Source: Pseudomonas azotoformans (GTDB taxonomy: Bacteria; Pseudomonadota; Gammaproteobacteria; Pseudomonadales; Pseudomonadaceae). Taken from it: 64,000 nucleotides of DNA. The position numbers and the translations under genes were made by a program. The notes beneath the pieces were generated by a model. That model did not search any database. It worked only from the letters and a program-made list of their open reading frames with translations, and was not told the DNA's origin. The stretch spans positions 1,550,001 to 1,614,000 of the forward strand of contig NZ_LT629702.1 in the NCBI RefSeq assembly GCF_900103345.1, given 5' to 3'. The stretch's first letter is position 1; every line of letters begins with the position of its first letter. Below, piece after piece: positions 38,855-47,541 of this stretch.

Positions 38855-40426
38855 ATGACTCTGACGGGCAAGATGCTGATCGGTCAGCACGCTACTGCCG
38901 GCACTCGCGAAGCGATCCGGGCGATCAATCCCGCCACCGATACCGCCTTGGAACCGGCCTACCTCGGCGGCAACGGCGAGCATGTCACCCAGGCCTGCGC
39001 CTTGGCGTGGGCGGCATTGGATGCCTATCGCGAAACCTCTCTGGAGGCCCGCGCCACTTTCCTTGAGACCATTGCCGCGCACATCGAGGCCCTCGGCGAT
39101 GAACTGATCGACCGCGCCGTCGCCGAAACCGGCCTGCCCCGCCCACGTATCCAGGGCGAACGGGCGCGCACCTGCGGGCAACTGCGCACCTTCGCCCGCA
39201 CCGTGCGTGCCGGCGAATGGCTGGATGTGCGGGTCGATAACCCACAACCGCAACGCCAGCCCCTGCCCCGTCCAGACCTGCGGCAACGCCATATCGCGCT
39301 CGGCCCCGTCGCGGTGTTTGGCGCCAGCAACTTTCCATTGGCCTTTTCCGTGGCCGGTGGGGATACCGCCTCTGCGCTGGCTGCCGGTTGCCCGGTCATC
39401 GTCAAAGCCCACGGCGCGCACCCGGGCACCAGTGAACTGGTGGGGCGTGCGGTGGCGAAGGCGGTCAAGGCGTGCGGTCTGCCGGAGGGTGTTTTTTCGC
39501 TGTTGTACGGTTCGGGCCGTGAGGTCGGTATTGCGCTGGTCACCGACCCGCGCATCAAGGCCGTCGGGTTTACCGGCTCGCGCAGCGGTGGCCTGGCGTT
39601 GATCCAGGCAGCGCAGGCACGGCCAGAGCCGATTCCGGTCTACGCGGAGATGAGTTCGATCAACCCGGTGTACCTGTTTCCGGCAGCGTTGGCGGCCAGG
39701 GGTGAAGCATTGGCCCAGGGTTTTGTGGCGTCGTTGACCCAAGGCGCCGGGCAGTTCTGTACCAACCCGGGGTTGGTCATTGCGGTGCAAGGCCCAGCCC
39801 TGGATCGCTTCATCAGCCTGGCCAGTGGCTTGCTGCCGACCTGTGGGGCACAGACCATGCTCACGCCGGGCATTGCCAGTGCCTACGCTGCCGGCGTAGG
39901 CGCACTCGCTGAACATGCCAAGGTTGCCGCACAGGGTTTGCCGGCGACAGGCCCCAACCAGGGCCAGGCCCATCTGTTCGTGACCCAGGCGCAGGCGTTC
40001 CTGGCCAATGAACATCTGCAAGCGGAAGTGTTCGGCGCCGCGTCACTGCTGGTCGTCTGCGTCGATAATGAAGAAGTGCGCCAAGTATCCGAGCATCTCG
40101 AAGGCCAACTCACCGCCACGTTACACATGGATGAGAACGACCTTCCCGATGCCAAGGCCCTGCTGCCAGTGTTGGAGCGCAAGGCCGGTCGCTTGCTGGT
40201 CAATGGCTGGCCGACTGGCGTTGAGGTATGTGATGCCATGGTCCACGGTGGCCCCTTCCCGGCCACCTCGGATGCGCGCAGCACATCGGTGGGCACGGCG
40301 GCGATTCAGCGTTTCTTGCGGCCAGTGTGTTATCAGGATTTCCTCGATGCATTGCTGCCGGCCGCGCTCCAGCACGGCAACCCGTTGCTGCTGCGACGCC
40401 TTCTCGATGGCCAGAGAGAGGCATAA
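38855..40426 (+). CDS. Alpha-ketoglutarate semialdehyde dehydrogenase
   Basis: Oxidises alpha-ketoglutarate semialdehyde to alpha-ketoglutarate with NAD(P)+. The 523-residue aldehyde dehydrogenase has [20 protein letters not shown], the Glu in YAEMSSIN and the nucleophile Cys in [10 protein letters not shown]. This is the long, KGSADH-type branch of the family. It delivers hydroxyproline carbon to the TCA cycle. CAGGA lies upstream. Confidence 0.9.
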   Translation: MTLTGKMLIGQHATAGTREAIRAINPATDTALEPAYLGGNGEHVTQACALAWAALDAYRETSLEARATFLETIAAHIEALGDELIDRAVAETGLPRPRIQGERARTCGQLRTFARTVRAGEWLDVRVDNPQPQRQPLPRPDLRQRHIALGPVAVFGASNFPLAFSVAGGDTASALAAGCPVIVKAHGAHPGTSELVGRAVAKAVKACGLPEGVFSLLYGSGREVGIALVTDPRIKAVGFTGSRSGGLALIQAAQARPEPIPVYAEMSSINPVYLFPAALAARGEALAQGFVASLTQGAGQFCTNPGLVIAVQGPALDRFISLASGLLPTCGAQTMLTPGIASAYAAGVGALAEHAKVAAQGLPATGPNQGQAHLFVTQAQAFLANEHLQAEVFGAASLLVVCVDNEEVRQVSEHLEGQLTATLHMDENDLPDAKALLPVLERKAGRLLVNGWPTGVEVCDAMVHGGPFPATSDARSTSVGTAAIQRFLRPVCYQDFLDALLPAALQHGNPLLLRRLLDGQREA

Positions 40427-40429
40427 GCG

Positions 40430-41668
40430 ATGTCCGATCCCGATATCGTCGTAGTCGGCGCCGGCATCATTGGCGTCGCCTGCGCCCTGCAACTGGCGCG
40501 TCAGGGCCGGCACGTGGTGGTGGTCGATCAACAGGAACCCGGCATGGGCGCGTCCTATGGCAACGCCGGGCACCTGGCGACCGAACAGGTGTTCCCGATT
40601 GCCGACGTGTCGATCCTCAAGCGCTTGCCCGGCATGCTGCTGGACCCCATGGGCCCGCTGCGCCTGGATTGGAAATACCTGCCGCGCGCCCTGCCCTGGT
40701 TCCTGCGGCTGCTGTTGAACCTGCGTCCGGCGCGCTATCAGCGTACCGTCGCAGCTATTCGCGTGCTCAACGAAGGCAGCCTGGGTGCGTGGCAACGCCT
40801 GCTGCACAGCATCGGGCGCTCGGAAATGCTGCGTGAGAACGGCTCGCTGCTGGTGTTCGAGCGAGCGGACTCACGCGACGCGCTCCAGGCCTTGCAGCAA
40901 CGCATGCAAGCGCAGCAGGTGCCCGTGGCGTTCTGGAGCGGCGATGCCATTCGCCAGGCTGCGCCGCAGTTGAGCGAGCGCATCCAGGGCGGGCTGTTTT
41001 TCCCGAGCACCGGGCACTTCCTCGACCCGTACCAGGTGGTGTGCGAACTGGTCGAGGCTGCCCAGGCCAGTGGCGTACAGTTCCTCAAGCGCCAGGTACT
41101 GGATGGACGGGTTGAGGAACACGGCGTCTCCCTCACCACCGACCAAGGCACCCTGAGCGCACGCCAGGTGTTGATTGCCTGTGGCGCCCACTCGGCCAGA
41201 CTCACCGCTGCCCTCACCGGCAAAAAAGTCCCGCTGGACACGGAACGCGGCTATCACCTGATGCTGCCCCACGAGCCGCATCGCCTGCCGTTTGCCGTCA
41301 CCTCCCTGGAGCGCAAATTCATCATGACCCCCATGACCGACGGCTTGCGCCTGGCCGGCACGGTGGAATTCGCCGGCCTGAAGCGCCCGGCAAATATGCA
41401 GCGTGCCTGGCAGTTGCATCGGTTGAGCAAGGGGTTGTTTCGGGATGAACTCAACGCAGAGGGTGCCACACCGTGGATGGGGTTTCGGCCATCGCTGCCA
41501 GACTCGTTGCCGGTGATTGACCGGGTGTGTGACGGCAAGGTGCTGCTTGCGTTCGGGCACCAGCATCTGGGGTTGACGCAGGCGGCGGTGACGGCGGAGA
41601 TGATTAGGGAATTGGCGAGCAAGGGTCAAACACCGTTACTCACGCCTTATCGCCTGGACCGCTTCTGA
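40430..41668 (+). CDS. FAD-dependent D-hydroxyproline dehydrogenase/oxidase (DadA-like)
   Basis: Oxidises cis-4-hydroxy-D-proline to pyrroline-4-hydroxy-2-carboxylate. The 412-residue flavoprotein begins with the FAD-binding VVVGAGIIGVACALQLARQG and has the DAO/DadA family tail GHQHLGLTQAAVTAEMI. It matches the single-subunit enzyme of the P. putida type (HypO) rather than the three-subunit LhpBEF. It starts three bases after the preceding stop, so it is clearly in the same operon. Confidence 0.9.
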   Translation: MSDPDIVVVGAGIIGVACALQLARQGRHVVVVDQQEPGMGASYGNAGHLATEQVFPIADVSILKRLPGMLLDPMGPLRLDWKYLPRALPWFLRLLLNLRPARYQRTVAAIRVLNEGSLGAWQRLLHSIGRSEMLRENGSLLVFERADSRDALQALQQRMQAQQVPVAFWSGDAIRQAAPQLSERIQGGLFFPSTGHFLDPYQVVCELVEAAQASGVQFLKRQVLDGRVEEHGVSLTTDQGTLSARQVLIACGAHSARLTAALTGKKVPLDTERGYHLMLPHEPHRLPFAVTSLERKFIMTPMTDGLRLAGTVEFAGLKRPANMQRAWQLHRLSKGLFRDELNAEGATPWMGFRPSLPDSLPVIDRVCDGKVLLAFGHQHLGLTQAAVTAEMIRELASKGQTPLLTPYRLDRF

Positions 41669-41680
41669 CAACGCGGTTTT

Positions 41681-41815
41681 TGTAGTGAGCGGGCTTGCCC
41701 CGCGTTGGGCTGCGAAGCAGCCCTGAAAACAAACACCGCGTTCTGTCTGAGAGGCGGCGGTGTTTTCTATTGGGGCTGCTGCGCAGCCCAACGCGGGGCA
41801 AGCCCGCTCGCCACA
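41681..41815. repeat. REP doublet, GAGCGGGCTTGCCCCGCGTTGGG type
   Basis: TGTAGTGAGCGGGCTTGCCC on the left and GGGCAAGCCCGCTCGCCACA on the right, each extended by a GGGCTGC/GCAGCCC palindrome, enclose about 50 bp. It is a second REP family, the same one that makes up the triple array at 43848-44453. The remaining intergenic bases to 41866 show nothing else. Confidence 0.88.
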
Positions 41816-41866
41816 GCAGCCCGCTGGTCACAGCAAGTCCGCTGGTCACACAAGCGGGGGGCTTAA

Positions 41867-42781
41867 TCATGGGGTTTGAGCAGCCATGCTGTAGAGTGCG
41901 TCAGCCATTTCCTCAATTTCATCACGCATACAAAGCTTGTCCAGCCAACCCGTCGGGATGCCTTGCACGCCGTAATATGCACCCGCCAACTGACCAACGA
42001 TGGCGGCAGTAGTGTCAGCGTCGTCACCCAGGTTCGCGGCAGCCAACACCGCGTCGGCGAAGCTGTCAGTATGTTTTACGCACCACAGCGCCGCCTCCAA
42101 TGACGCCACGGCGTAACCGGAACCCGTTATCTGCGCACGGGTCTTGTTGCAATACTCCCCCTGGGCAATCGCTACGACTTTGGGCGCAGAAAGACCCGCG
42201 CAAGAGATATTCAACAGACGCTCCTTCGTTGCTCCACTCAACGCGTTACCGATGGCTCTCGCCAACACCACGCAACACTCGATTGCCTCTTGGGCTCCGT
42301 GAGTCGTACGGGAGCTTTCTCGGGAAAAGTCATCAACGCTTTGCAGGTTTGGAAAGTAAAACAGCACCAGCGGCGCGAGGCGCATCATCGAACCGTTGCC
42401 TGCGGAAAAAGGCTCTGTCGAACCCGCAAACGGATCACCTTGCGACTCAAACGCCGTGAGCGCCGTGCGCACGGTCATGCCTATATCAAAGCAATCACCG
42501 GTAGAGCTCAGGTAACCCCACTTCCACCAGTTCAGGTATCGCCCCATCTGGTCAGCTGCATCAAAACCACCTTTACGCACCAGGCTTTCCGCAAGGCACA
42601 ACGCCATCGAGGTGTCGTCCGTCCATTGGCCCGCTTTCAGGTTGAACGGTCCTCCTCCAACCATGTCGGTGACCGCTGGGAATGTGCCGCGAGGCATGAA
42701 TTCAACAGTGGTGCCCACTGCGTCGCCACAGGCCAAGCCCAGCAGGCTGCCACGGTAACGATCCAAAAGCGTGAGAGACAT
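41867..42781 (-). CDS. ADP-ribosylglycohydrolase family protein
   Basis: Probably removes ADP-ribose from protein or another acceptor (DraG fold). The 304-residue protein has the dinuclear Mg2+ site motifs WTDDTSMAL near the N-terminus and NLGDDADTTAAIVGQLAGA near the C-terminus, together with GDAVGTTVEF and GNGSMMR. No DraT or nitrogenase gene is nearby, so nitrogenase control is unlikely here. Alone in its transcript. Confidence 0.88.
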   Translation of the reverse strand: MSLTLLDRYRGSLLGLACGDAVGTTVEFMPRGTFPAVTDMVGGGPFNLKAGQWTDDTSMALCLAESLVRKGGFDAADQMGRYLNWWKWGYLSSTGDCFDIGMTVRTALTAFESQGDPFAGSTEPFSAGNGSMMRLAPLVLFYFPNLQSVDDFSRESSRTTHGAQEAIECCVVLARAIGNALSGATKERLLNISCAGLSAPKVVAIAQGEYCNKTRAQITGSGYAVASLEAALWCVKHTDSFADAVLAAANLGDDADTTAAIVGQLAGAYYGVQGIPTGWLDKLCMRDEIEEMADALYSMAAQTP

Positions 42782-42813
42782 TTGTCATCCTTGAAAGAGA
42801 GTGAGTCAGCACT

Positions 42814-43794
42814 TTACTTGACCAACCGCTTCTCCTTCGAGGGGCGATATCCGAAGTACGAGCTGTAGCACTTGCTGAAATGGCTCGGCGACACAAACCC
42901 GCAGGCTACCAGCACCTCCACCTGTGACAGCTCGGTGTGCTGCAACAGCCGCCGCGCCTCGGTCACCCGCAGCTCCATGTAGTACCGCTGCGGAGTGGTG
43001 CCCAGTTGTTCCTTGAACAAGCGCTCCAACTGGCGCCGCGAACGGCCGGCGTAGACCGCCAGTTGGTCCAGCTCCAGGGGTTCTTCGAGGTTGGCGTCCA
43101 TCAGTTTCACCACTTCACGCAATGGCGCACTGACGCTGACGTTTTCGGTGGGTTTGATGCGGCGGTAGCGCGACTCTTCGAAGGCCAGGATGTCTTCGAT
43201 GCCCTCAACGAGGGCCTTGTCATGCAGGCCCTTGATCCAGTCCAACGCCATGTGGAAGGCGCCGGATGGGCTTGAAGCGGTGAGGCGGTCGCGATCGATC
43301 ACGTAGGGTTCGCTGGTAACGTGAGCCGCCTTGGAGACTTCCGCCAGCGCCGGACGGTGTTCGGGGTGAATAGCGCAGCGATAGCCCTGCAACAGGCCGG
43401 CGCGCCCAAGGAACCAGGCGCCGTTCCACAGCCCCGCAAGGCTGATGCCCTGTTCGGCGGCGGTGTGCAACAGGTGGATGAAGGCTTCGCCGGCCTTGAG
43501 TTCGGTACGGAAACCACCACAGATCACCAGCAGGTCCAGGTCGTGCAATGCCCCGGCATCCAGGCGCGCATCGGGGCGAATCACCAGGCCCAGGTCACTG
43601 ATGACTTCGCCATCGTCACAGCCGAAGGTGCGCGAAGCGAACAGTTCGGGGCGCAGCAGGTTGGCGGTGACGAAGGTGTCGAGGGTCTGGGTGAATGCCG
43701 GCAGGGAAAAATGTTCAAGCAACAGGAAGCCGACGCGGGTGACCGACGCCCGCTGTTGGGTTTCGTTGAGGTAGCGCAGGTTCTTGCCTTTCAT
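42814..43794 (-). CDS. GlxA-type regulator (DJ-1/GATase-like + AraC domain)
   Basis: A 326-residue two-domain regulator. Residues ~15-190 form a class I amidotransferase/DJ-1-like sensor (RVGFLLLEHFSLPAFTQ, LLVICGGFR, LAGLWNGAWFLG, where the usual catalytic Cys is Asn). The C-terminal AraC domain has AVYAGRSRRQLERLFKEQLG and ACGFVSPSHFSKCYSS. In pseudomonads such regulators control carnitine, betaine or arginine use; the target here is not shown. The start at 43794 (MKGKNLRYL) is chosen over upstream codons without RBS, which lie near the repeat array. Confidence 0.82.
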   Translation of the reverse strand: MKGKNLRYLNETQQRASVTRVGFLLLEHFSLPAFTQTLDTFVTANLLRPELFASRTFGCDDGEVISDLGLVIRPDARLDAGALHDLDLLVICGGFRTELKAGEAFIHLLHTAAEQGISLAGLWNGAWFLGRAGLLQGYRCAIHPEHRPALAEVSKAAHVTSEPYVIDRDRLTASSPSGAFHMALDWIKGLHDKALVEGIEDILAFEESRYRRIKPTENVSVSAPLREVVKLMDANLEEPLELDQLAVYAGRSRRQLERLFKEQLGTTPQRYYMELRVTEARRLLQHTELSQVEVLVACGFVSPSHFSKCYSSYFGYRPSKEKRLVK

Positions 43795-43847
43795 GCCACC
43801 GCTGAATTGACGTCTTTCCATCGAGGGTTGGCCCACTCTTATTGTTG

Positions 43848-44453
43848 AGGTCTTTGAAAAACCGGCCATTACGGGCGAACACTGTAGCTGTGGCGAGCGG
43901 GCTTGTCCCGCGTTGGGTTGCGAAGCGACCCTGGAAGGGGGAATGCGGTGAATCAGGCACTCTTCGGTCGCTGTTTTGGGGCTGCTTCGCAACCCAGCGC
44001 GGGGCAAGCCCGCTCACCACAAAGTAGTTATCGCCAGGTCTCTGAAAAACCGGCCATATCTGGCTGGTACCACGCCATTAAGGGCGAACACTGCAACTGT
44101 GGCGAGCGGGCTTGCCCCGCGTTGGGTTGCGAAGCGACCCTGGAAGGGGGAATGCGGTGAGTCAGGCACTCTTCGGTCGCTGTTTTGAGGCTGCTTCGCA
44201 GCCCAACGCGGGGCAAGCCCGCTCACCACAAAGTAGTTATCGCCAGGTCTTTGAAAAACCGGCCATATCTGGCTGATACCACGCCATTAAGGGCGAACAC
44301 TGTAGCTGTGGCGAGCGGGCTTGCCCCGCGTTGGGTTGCGAAGCGACCCTGGAAGGGGGAATGCGGTGAATCAGGCACTCTGTGGCTGCTGGTTTTGGGA
44401 CTGCTTCGCAGCCCAGCGCGGGGCAAGCCCGCTCACCACAAAGTAGTTATCGC
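43848..44453. repeat. Three tandem copies of a ~209-bp unit, each with a REP pair
   Basis: Copies at 43848-44035 (188 bp), 44036-44244 (209 bp) and 44245-44453 (209 bp), all starting AGGTCT(T/C)TGAAAAACCGGCC. Copy 1 lacks about 21 bp present in copies 2 and 3 (ATCTGGCTG and following). Each copy has GTGGCGAGCGGGCTTG and its inverted partner CAAGCCCGCTCACCAC around a variable centre. Copies 2 and 3 are nearly identical, so duplication is recent. It is not a CRISPR: units are too long and there are no unique spacers. Confidence 0.92.
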
Positions 44454-44639
44454 CTGTTCTACTTAAAGACTTAGCTACCTCAGGCGCTGATCCTGAAACA
44501 GTCGCGCGCGCTGCAAGCCCCCGGCTGAACAGCGGCAAGCGCATCTGATACGGTTTTTTCTTTGCTATCTGCGTCTGTATCGAAACGCCGTCTGGGCGGA
44601 CAATGGCCACATCCCTACTCCCTTCCCTTCGGAGGCCTT

Positions 44640-44723
44640 ATGACCAAGATGGCACTTTTCCTGTTCGGCTTTTTGGTGCTGACCATCGGCATCGGCCTGC
44701 TAGCCACCATCTCGCCGGTCTGA
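44640..44723 (+). CDS. 27-residue predicted membrane peptide
   Basis: ATG six bases after a full GGAGG. The peptide is one hydrophobic helix (MALFLFGFLVLTIGIGLLA) with MTK before it and TISPV after it. It is the size and shape of known small membrane proteins that modulate transporters or oxidases. Its stop is three bases from the convergent LysE stop. No homologue can be named. Confidence 0.55.
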   Translation: MTKMALFLFGFLVLTIGIGLLATISPV

Positions 44724-44726
44724 CCC

Positions 44727-45335
44727 TCAGCCGGCAAACAGCATCGGGTACAGCGACAGCACCAGCAGCCCGGCCATCGTCCAGTTGAACAGGCGCAACC
44801 AGCGCGGCTCACGCAGCACATTGCGCAAGCCGCTGCCACATCCCACCCATACGCACACACTGGGCAGGTTGACCACGGCGAACACCAGTGCAATCACCAG
44901 CACATTGGTGACGTAGCCTTCGGCCGGCGTGTAGGTGGTGATTGCGCCCAGCGCCATGATCCAGGCCTTGGGGTTTACCCACTGGAACGCCGCCGCGCCG
45001 AGAAAGGTCATGGGTTTGCCCTGCTCATCTGCGCTGTCGGACATCCCACCCGCCGTCGCGATCTTCCACGCCAGGTACAGCAAGTACGCAGCCCCCACGT
45101 AGCGCAACACCGTGTACGCCCACGGGAACACCTTGAACACTTCGCCCAGCCCCAGCCCCACCGAAATCACCAGCAGCATGAACCCGATGCTGATCCCCAA
45201 TGCGTGGGGCATCGAGCGGCGAAAGCCGAAGTTCACCCCGGAGGCGAGCAGCATCGTGTTATTGGGTCCGGGCGTGATCGAGGACACGAAGGCGAACAGC
45301 ACAAAGGCGGACAACAGGCTGGTAGACATGAACAT
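44727..45335 (-). CDS. LysE/RhtB family exporter
   Basis: A 202-residue inner-membrane protein with about six helices. Family motifs: SSITPGPNNTMLLASGVNFG in helix 1 and FQWVNPKAWIMALGAI in the centre. Probably exports an amino acid or homoserine-type compound. ATGs at 45335 and 45329 are both possible. Single gene. Confidence 0.85.
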   Translation of the reverse strand: MFMSTSLLSAFVLFAFVSSITPGPNNTMLLASGVNFGFRRSMPHALGISIGFMLLVISVGLGLGEVFKVFPWAYTVLRYVGAAYLLYLAWKIATAGGMSDSADEQGKPMTFLGAAAFQWVNPKAWIMALGAITTYTPAEGYVTNVLVIALVFAVVNLPSVCVWVGCGSGLRNVLREPRWLRLFNWTMAGLLVLSLYPMLFAG

Positions 45336-45505
45336 GACGCGGCATCCAAACGACGGGGGTATGCCTGCGACAGTAGAGGGTTATCGGCTGCCCTGCCCCG
45401 TACAGCCAGGGCCGGATTGAGGCATACACTTTTTTGCCAGGGTTTTCACAAACCTTTCACAGACAAGCGCCTAGGGTGGCTTCAGCTCCTAATGAACATC
45501 CCTTT

Positions 45506-45528
45506 AGCCCGCGCTCCCCACGCGGGCT
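45506..45528 (+). terminator. Intrinsic terminator on + strand without a + gene before it
   Basis: Stem AGCCCGCG / CGCGGGCT with a 7-base loop, followed by TTTCTTTG. Genes on both sides read the minus strand, so a short + strand RNA from about 45440 is implied. The AT-rich stretch 45425-45465 could hold its promoter. The rest of 45336-45604 shows no gene. Confidence 0.5.
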
Positions 45529-45604
45529 TTTCTTTGCCCTGGGTTTATCGCAGGCAAAAAAACAGGCAAGCCGTGCTTCACGGCTTGCCTGTCTGGCCTA
45601 TCGG

Positions 45605-45763
45605 TTAACGCGGTCCGCCGCCAGGGCCAGGGCCGCCGCCCTGACCATGCCCGCCACCGCCGTGACCACCGCCACCACCCGGCGGCATGAACATCCAGCA
45701 GCCGGACAAGGTCGATAACAGCGCGACCACCACAGCCGCCTTGGTTAGATAACTCAACTTCAT
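45605..45763 (-). CDS. 52-residue Gly/His-rich small lipoprotein
   Basis: Encodes MKLSYLTKAAVVVALLSTLS-GC with a lipobox at Cys22, followed by MFMPP and a tail of Gly runs with His and Pro (GGGGGHGGGGHGQGGG). A GAGAG lies upstream of the ATG. The mature part is only ~31 residues and has no fold, so it could bind metal or act as a surface or stress lipoprotein. Function unknown. Confidence 0.6.
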   Translation of the reverse strand: MKLSYLTKAAVVVALLSTLSGCWMFMPPGGGGGHGGGGHGQGGGPGPGGGPR

Positions 45764-45888
45764 GACTACACTCTCTTACTTGACGAGATTGACTTCTCGC
45801 TGGGTATGACAGTGCAAACCCAAGTGCGTCACGGCTATCGTGTAACCCGTTGGTAGGGTTTGTAGGGTCGACGGTACAAACTGCTGTT

Positions 45889-46353
45889 TTAGTTCTGCGG
45901 CCGCTGTTTGGTCGAATCCAGCTCGGCTTTTTTACCCGTGGAAATCTCAGTGATCTGCGCAGACTTGGCAATCGCGAAATCGAAGGTGTCCTGCATTTTT
46001 GCAATCGCATCGGTCGACGTGCCGTTCAGCCCACCGTTGGCGGCCCAATCGAAGTTCCACACACCGGAGAGGTTATCGGCACCCGGCACATCGTGGGTTT
46101 CGATGGCGGTGAAGACGTCAGGATGACGCTCCATGTACTTGGCCGCATCGGAGACTTCGGCCGGCACCTTGCCCGAGGCGTTGTTGGCCAGTTGGGTCAG
46201 TTCCTGCTTGGTAATGGCTGACTTGCCGGTCTGGCGCATGTAGTCGGCGATCACTTTGCTGGACTTGGCGATGTTCAACTTGTCATCGAACACCGACGGT
46301 GACGCTTTAGGCGTGTTTGCCCCACTGCCGGCGGGCGTTACGGTGGTAGACAT
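45889..46353 (-). CDS. Hypothetical protein resembling HrpK/NopX-type translocator segments
   Basis: A 154-residue soluble protein without signal peptide. It begins with a Ser/Thr/Pro/Gly-rich stretch (MSTTVTPAGSGANTPKAS), as many type III secreted proteins do. The central part (ITKQELTQLANN, YMERHPDVFTAIETHDV, GVWNFDWAANGGL) recalls EF-hand-like repeats in HrpK and NopX/HrpF translocators. No secretion genes are nearby. The start at 46353 follows GGGGAG. The family link is from memory and uncertain. Confidence 0.5.
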   Translation of the reverse strand: MSTTVTPAGSGANTPKASPSVFDDKLNIAKSSKVIADYMRQTGKSAITKQELTQLANNASGKVPAEVSDAAKYMERHPDVFTAIETHDVPGADNLSGVWNFDWAANGGLNGTSTDAIAKMQDTFDFAIAKSAQITEISTGKKAELDSTKQRPQN

Positions 46354-46560
46354 CGGCGCTGCTCCCCTGATGGTACGAATCGAATCGTCGTGCTGACGAT
46401 AGCCAGGAGCAGACGTTAGCATGGGCAATGGGCCATTAATCTGTGCTTCACAACAATTCACAAGGCCAGGGTCTGCGGCTTCTGTGAAAGCCTGCGAATC
46501 CATTACCATGAGCCGGTATTCATGCTGATTGATCGCCAGCCCCCTACCCGGAACCCAGCC

Positions 46561-47466
46561 ATGAGAGACCTGCCACCCACCGCCACGCTGCGTGCTTTCG
46601 AAGTCGCGACCCGGCACGCGACGTTCACATCGGCTTCAGAAGAGTTGCATGTGACCCAGAGCGCCGTCAGCCACCAACTCAAGCACCTCGAAGACCTGTG
46701 GGGCCTGCAGTTGTTCCAGCGCGGCAAGGCGTTGCGGCTGACTCCAGCCGGGGCCGCACTGGCGCCGATTGTGCGCGAGTTTTTCATGAACCTTGAGGCC
46801 ACGCTGGCTGACCTCAGGGAACAAAAAGGCCGGGTTCGCCTGAAGGTCAGCACCACGTATTCGTTCGCCTTGAAATGGCTGCTGCCCAGGTTGCCCAGCC
46901 TGTCGCAGCAACATCCGCAAATCCTGATCACGCTGGAGACCAGCGACAAGGCCATCAAGTTCTCCAGCGCAGACGCGGATGTGGCCATCCGCCTGGGCAA
47001 CGGCAATTACCCCGGCCTGCACTCGGAGTTCATGCTCCGCGAGCAGATCTTCCCGGTGGCCAGCCCCGACCTGCTCAAGCGTTTCGGCGCTCCCCACGAG
47101 CCGGCCGAGCTGCTGCGTTACCCATTGCTGACGCGGGATGGCGCAGACCTGGTGCCCAAGTGGGAAGCCTGGTTCGAGCATATCGGCGTCAGCATTGCCC
47201 CCCTCAAGGAAAGCGTCAGGTTCGCTGACACCAACATGACCATCGAGGCGGCGCTGCTGGGCCAAGGTATTGCGCTGGCGCGAAGCGGCCACGTCGAAGC
47301 GGAAATCAACGACGGCCGCCTGGTCAGGCTGTTTGAGCTGCCGTTCGCGTCGCCCGTCGGCTACTACTTTGTGTGCCCCAAAGGGATCGAAACCCAGCCG
47401 CATATCATCAGTTTTCGTAACTGGTTGTTGGCCGAGTCGATGCAGGCACAGCAGAATTATCAGTGA
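46561..47466 (+). CDS. LysR family regulator (GcvA-like)
   Basis: A 301-residue LysR-type regulator. The N-terminal helix-turn-helix is typical of the GcvA group (LRAFEVATRHATFTSASEEL, VTQSAVSHQLKHLE), and the effector domain follows. The ATG at 46561 gives the usual start (MRDLPPTATLRAFE). It lies upstream of a DMT permease on the same strand and divergent from the hypothetical gene, either of which it may regulate. Confidence 0.87.
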   Translation: MRDLPPTATLRAFEVATRHATFTSASEELHVTQSAVSHQLKHLEDLWGLQLFQRGKALRLTPAGAALAPIVREFFMNLEATLADLREQKGRVRLKVSTTYSFALKWLLPRLPSLSQQHPQILITLETSDKAIKFSSADADVAIRLGNGNYPGLHSEFMLREQIFPVASPDLLKRFGAPHEPAELLRYPLLTRDGADLVPKWEAWFEHIGVSIAPLKESVRFADTNMTIEAALLGQGIALARSGHVEAEINDGRLVRLFELPFASPVGYYFVCPKGIETQPHIISFRNWLLAESMQAQQNYQ

Positions 47467-47541
47467 TGCATGAAGAATCACTCATGACCGGATGAAAAGA
47501 CTTCGCTGTTAGACACGCCCTTGTGGTGTTTACCATGGCGC

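Noticed and set aside
37823..40021. 732-codon open frame on the minus strand across the hydroxyproline genes
   Set aside because: Antisense to two clear enzymes with catalytic motifs; the translation shows no family features.
41867..42781. DraG nitrogenase regulator
   Set aside because: The fold and metal motifs fit the wider ADP-ribosylglycohydrolase family, but there is no draT or nif context to support DraG itself.
43848..44453. CRISPR array
   Set aside because: Repeat units are ~209 bp, arranged directly one after another without unique spacers, and contain REP palindromes; no cas genes are seen.
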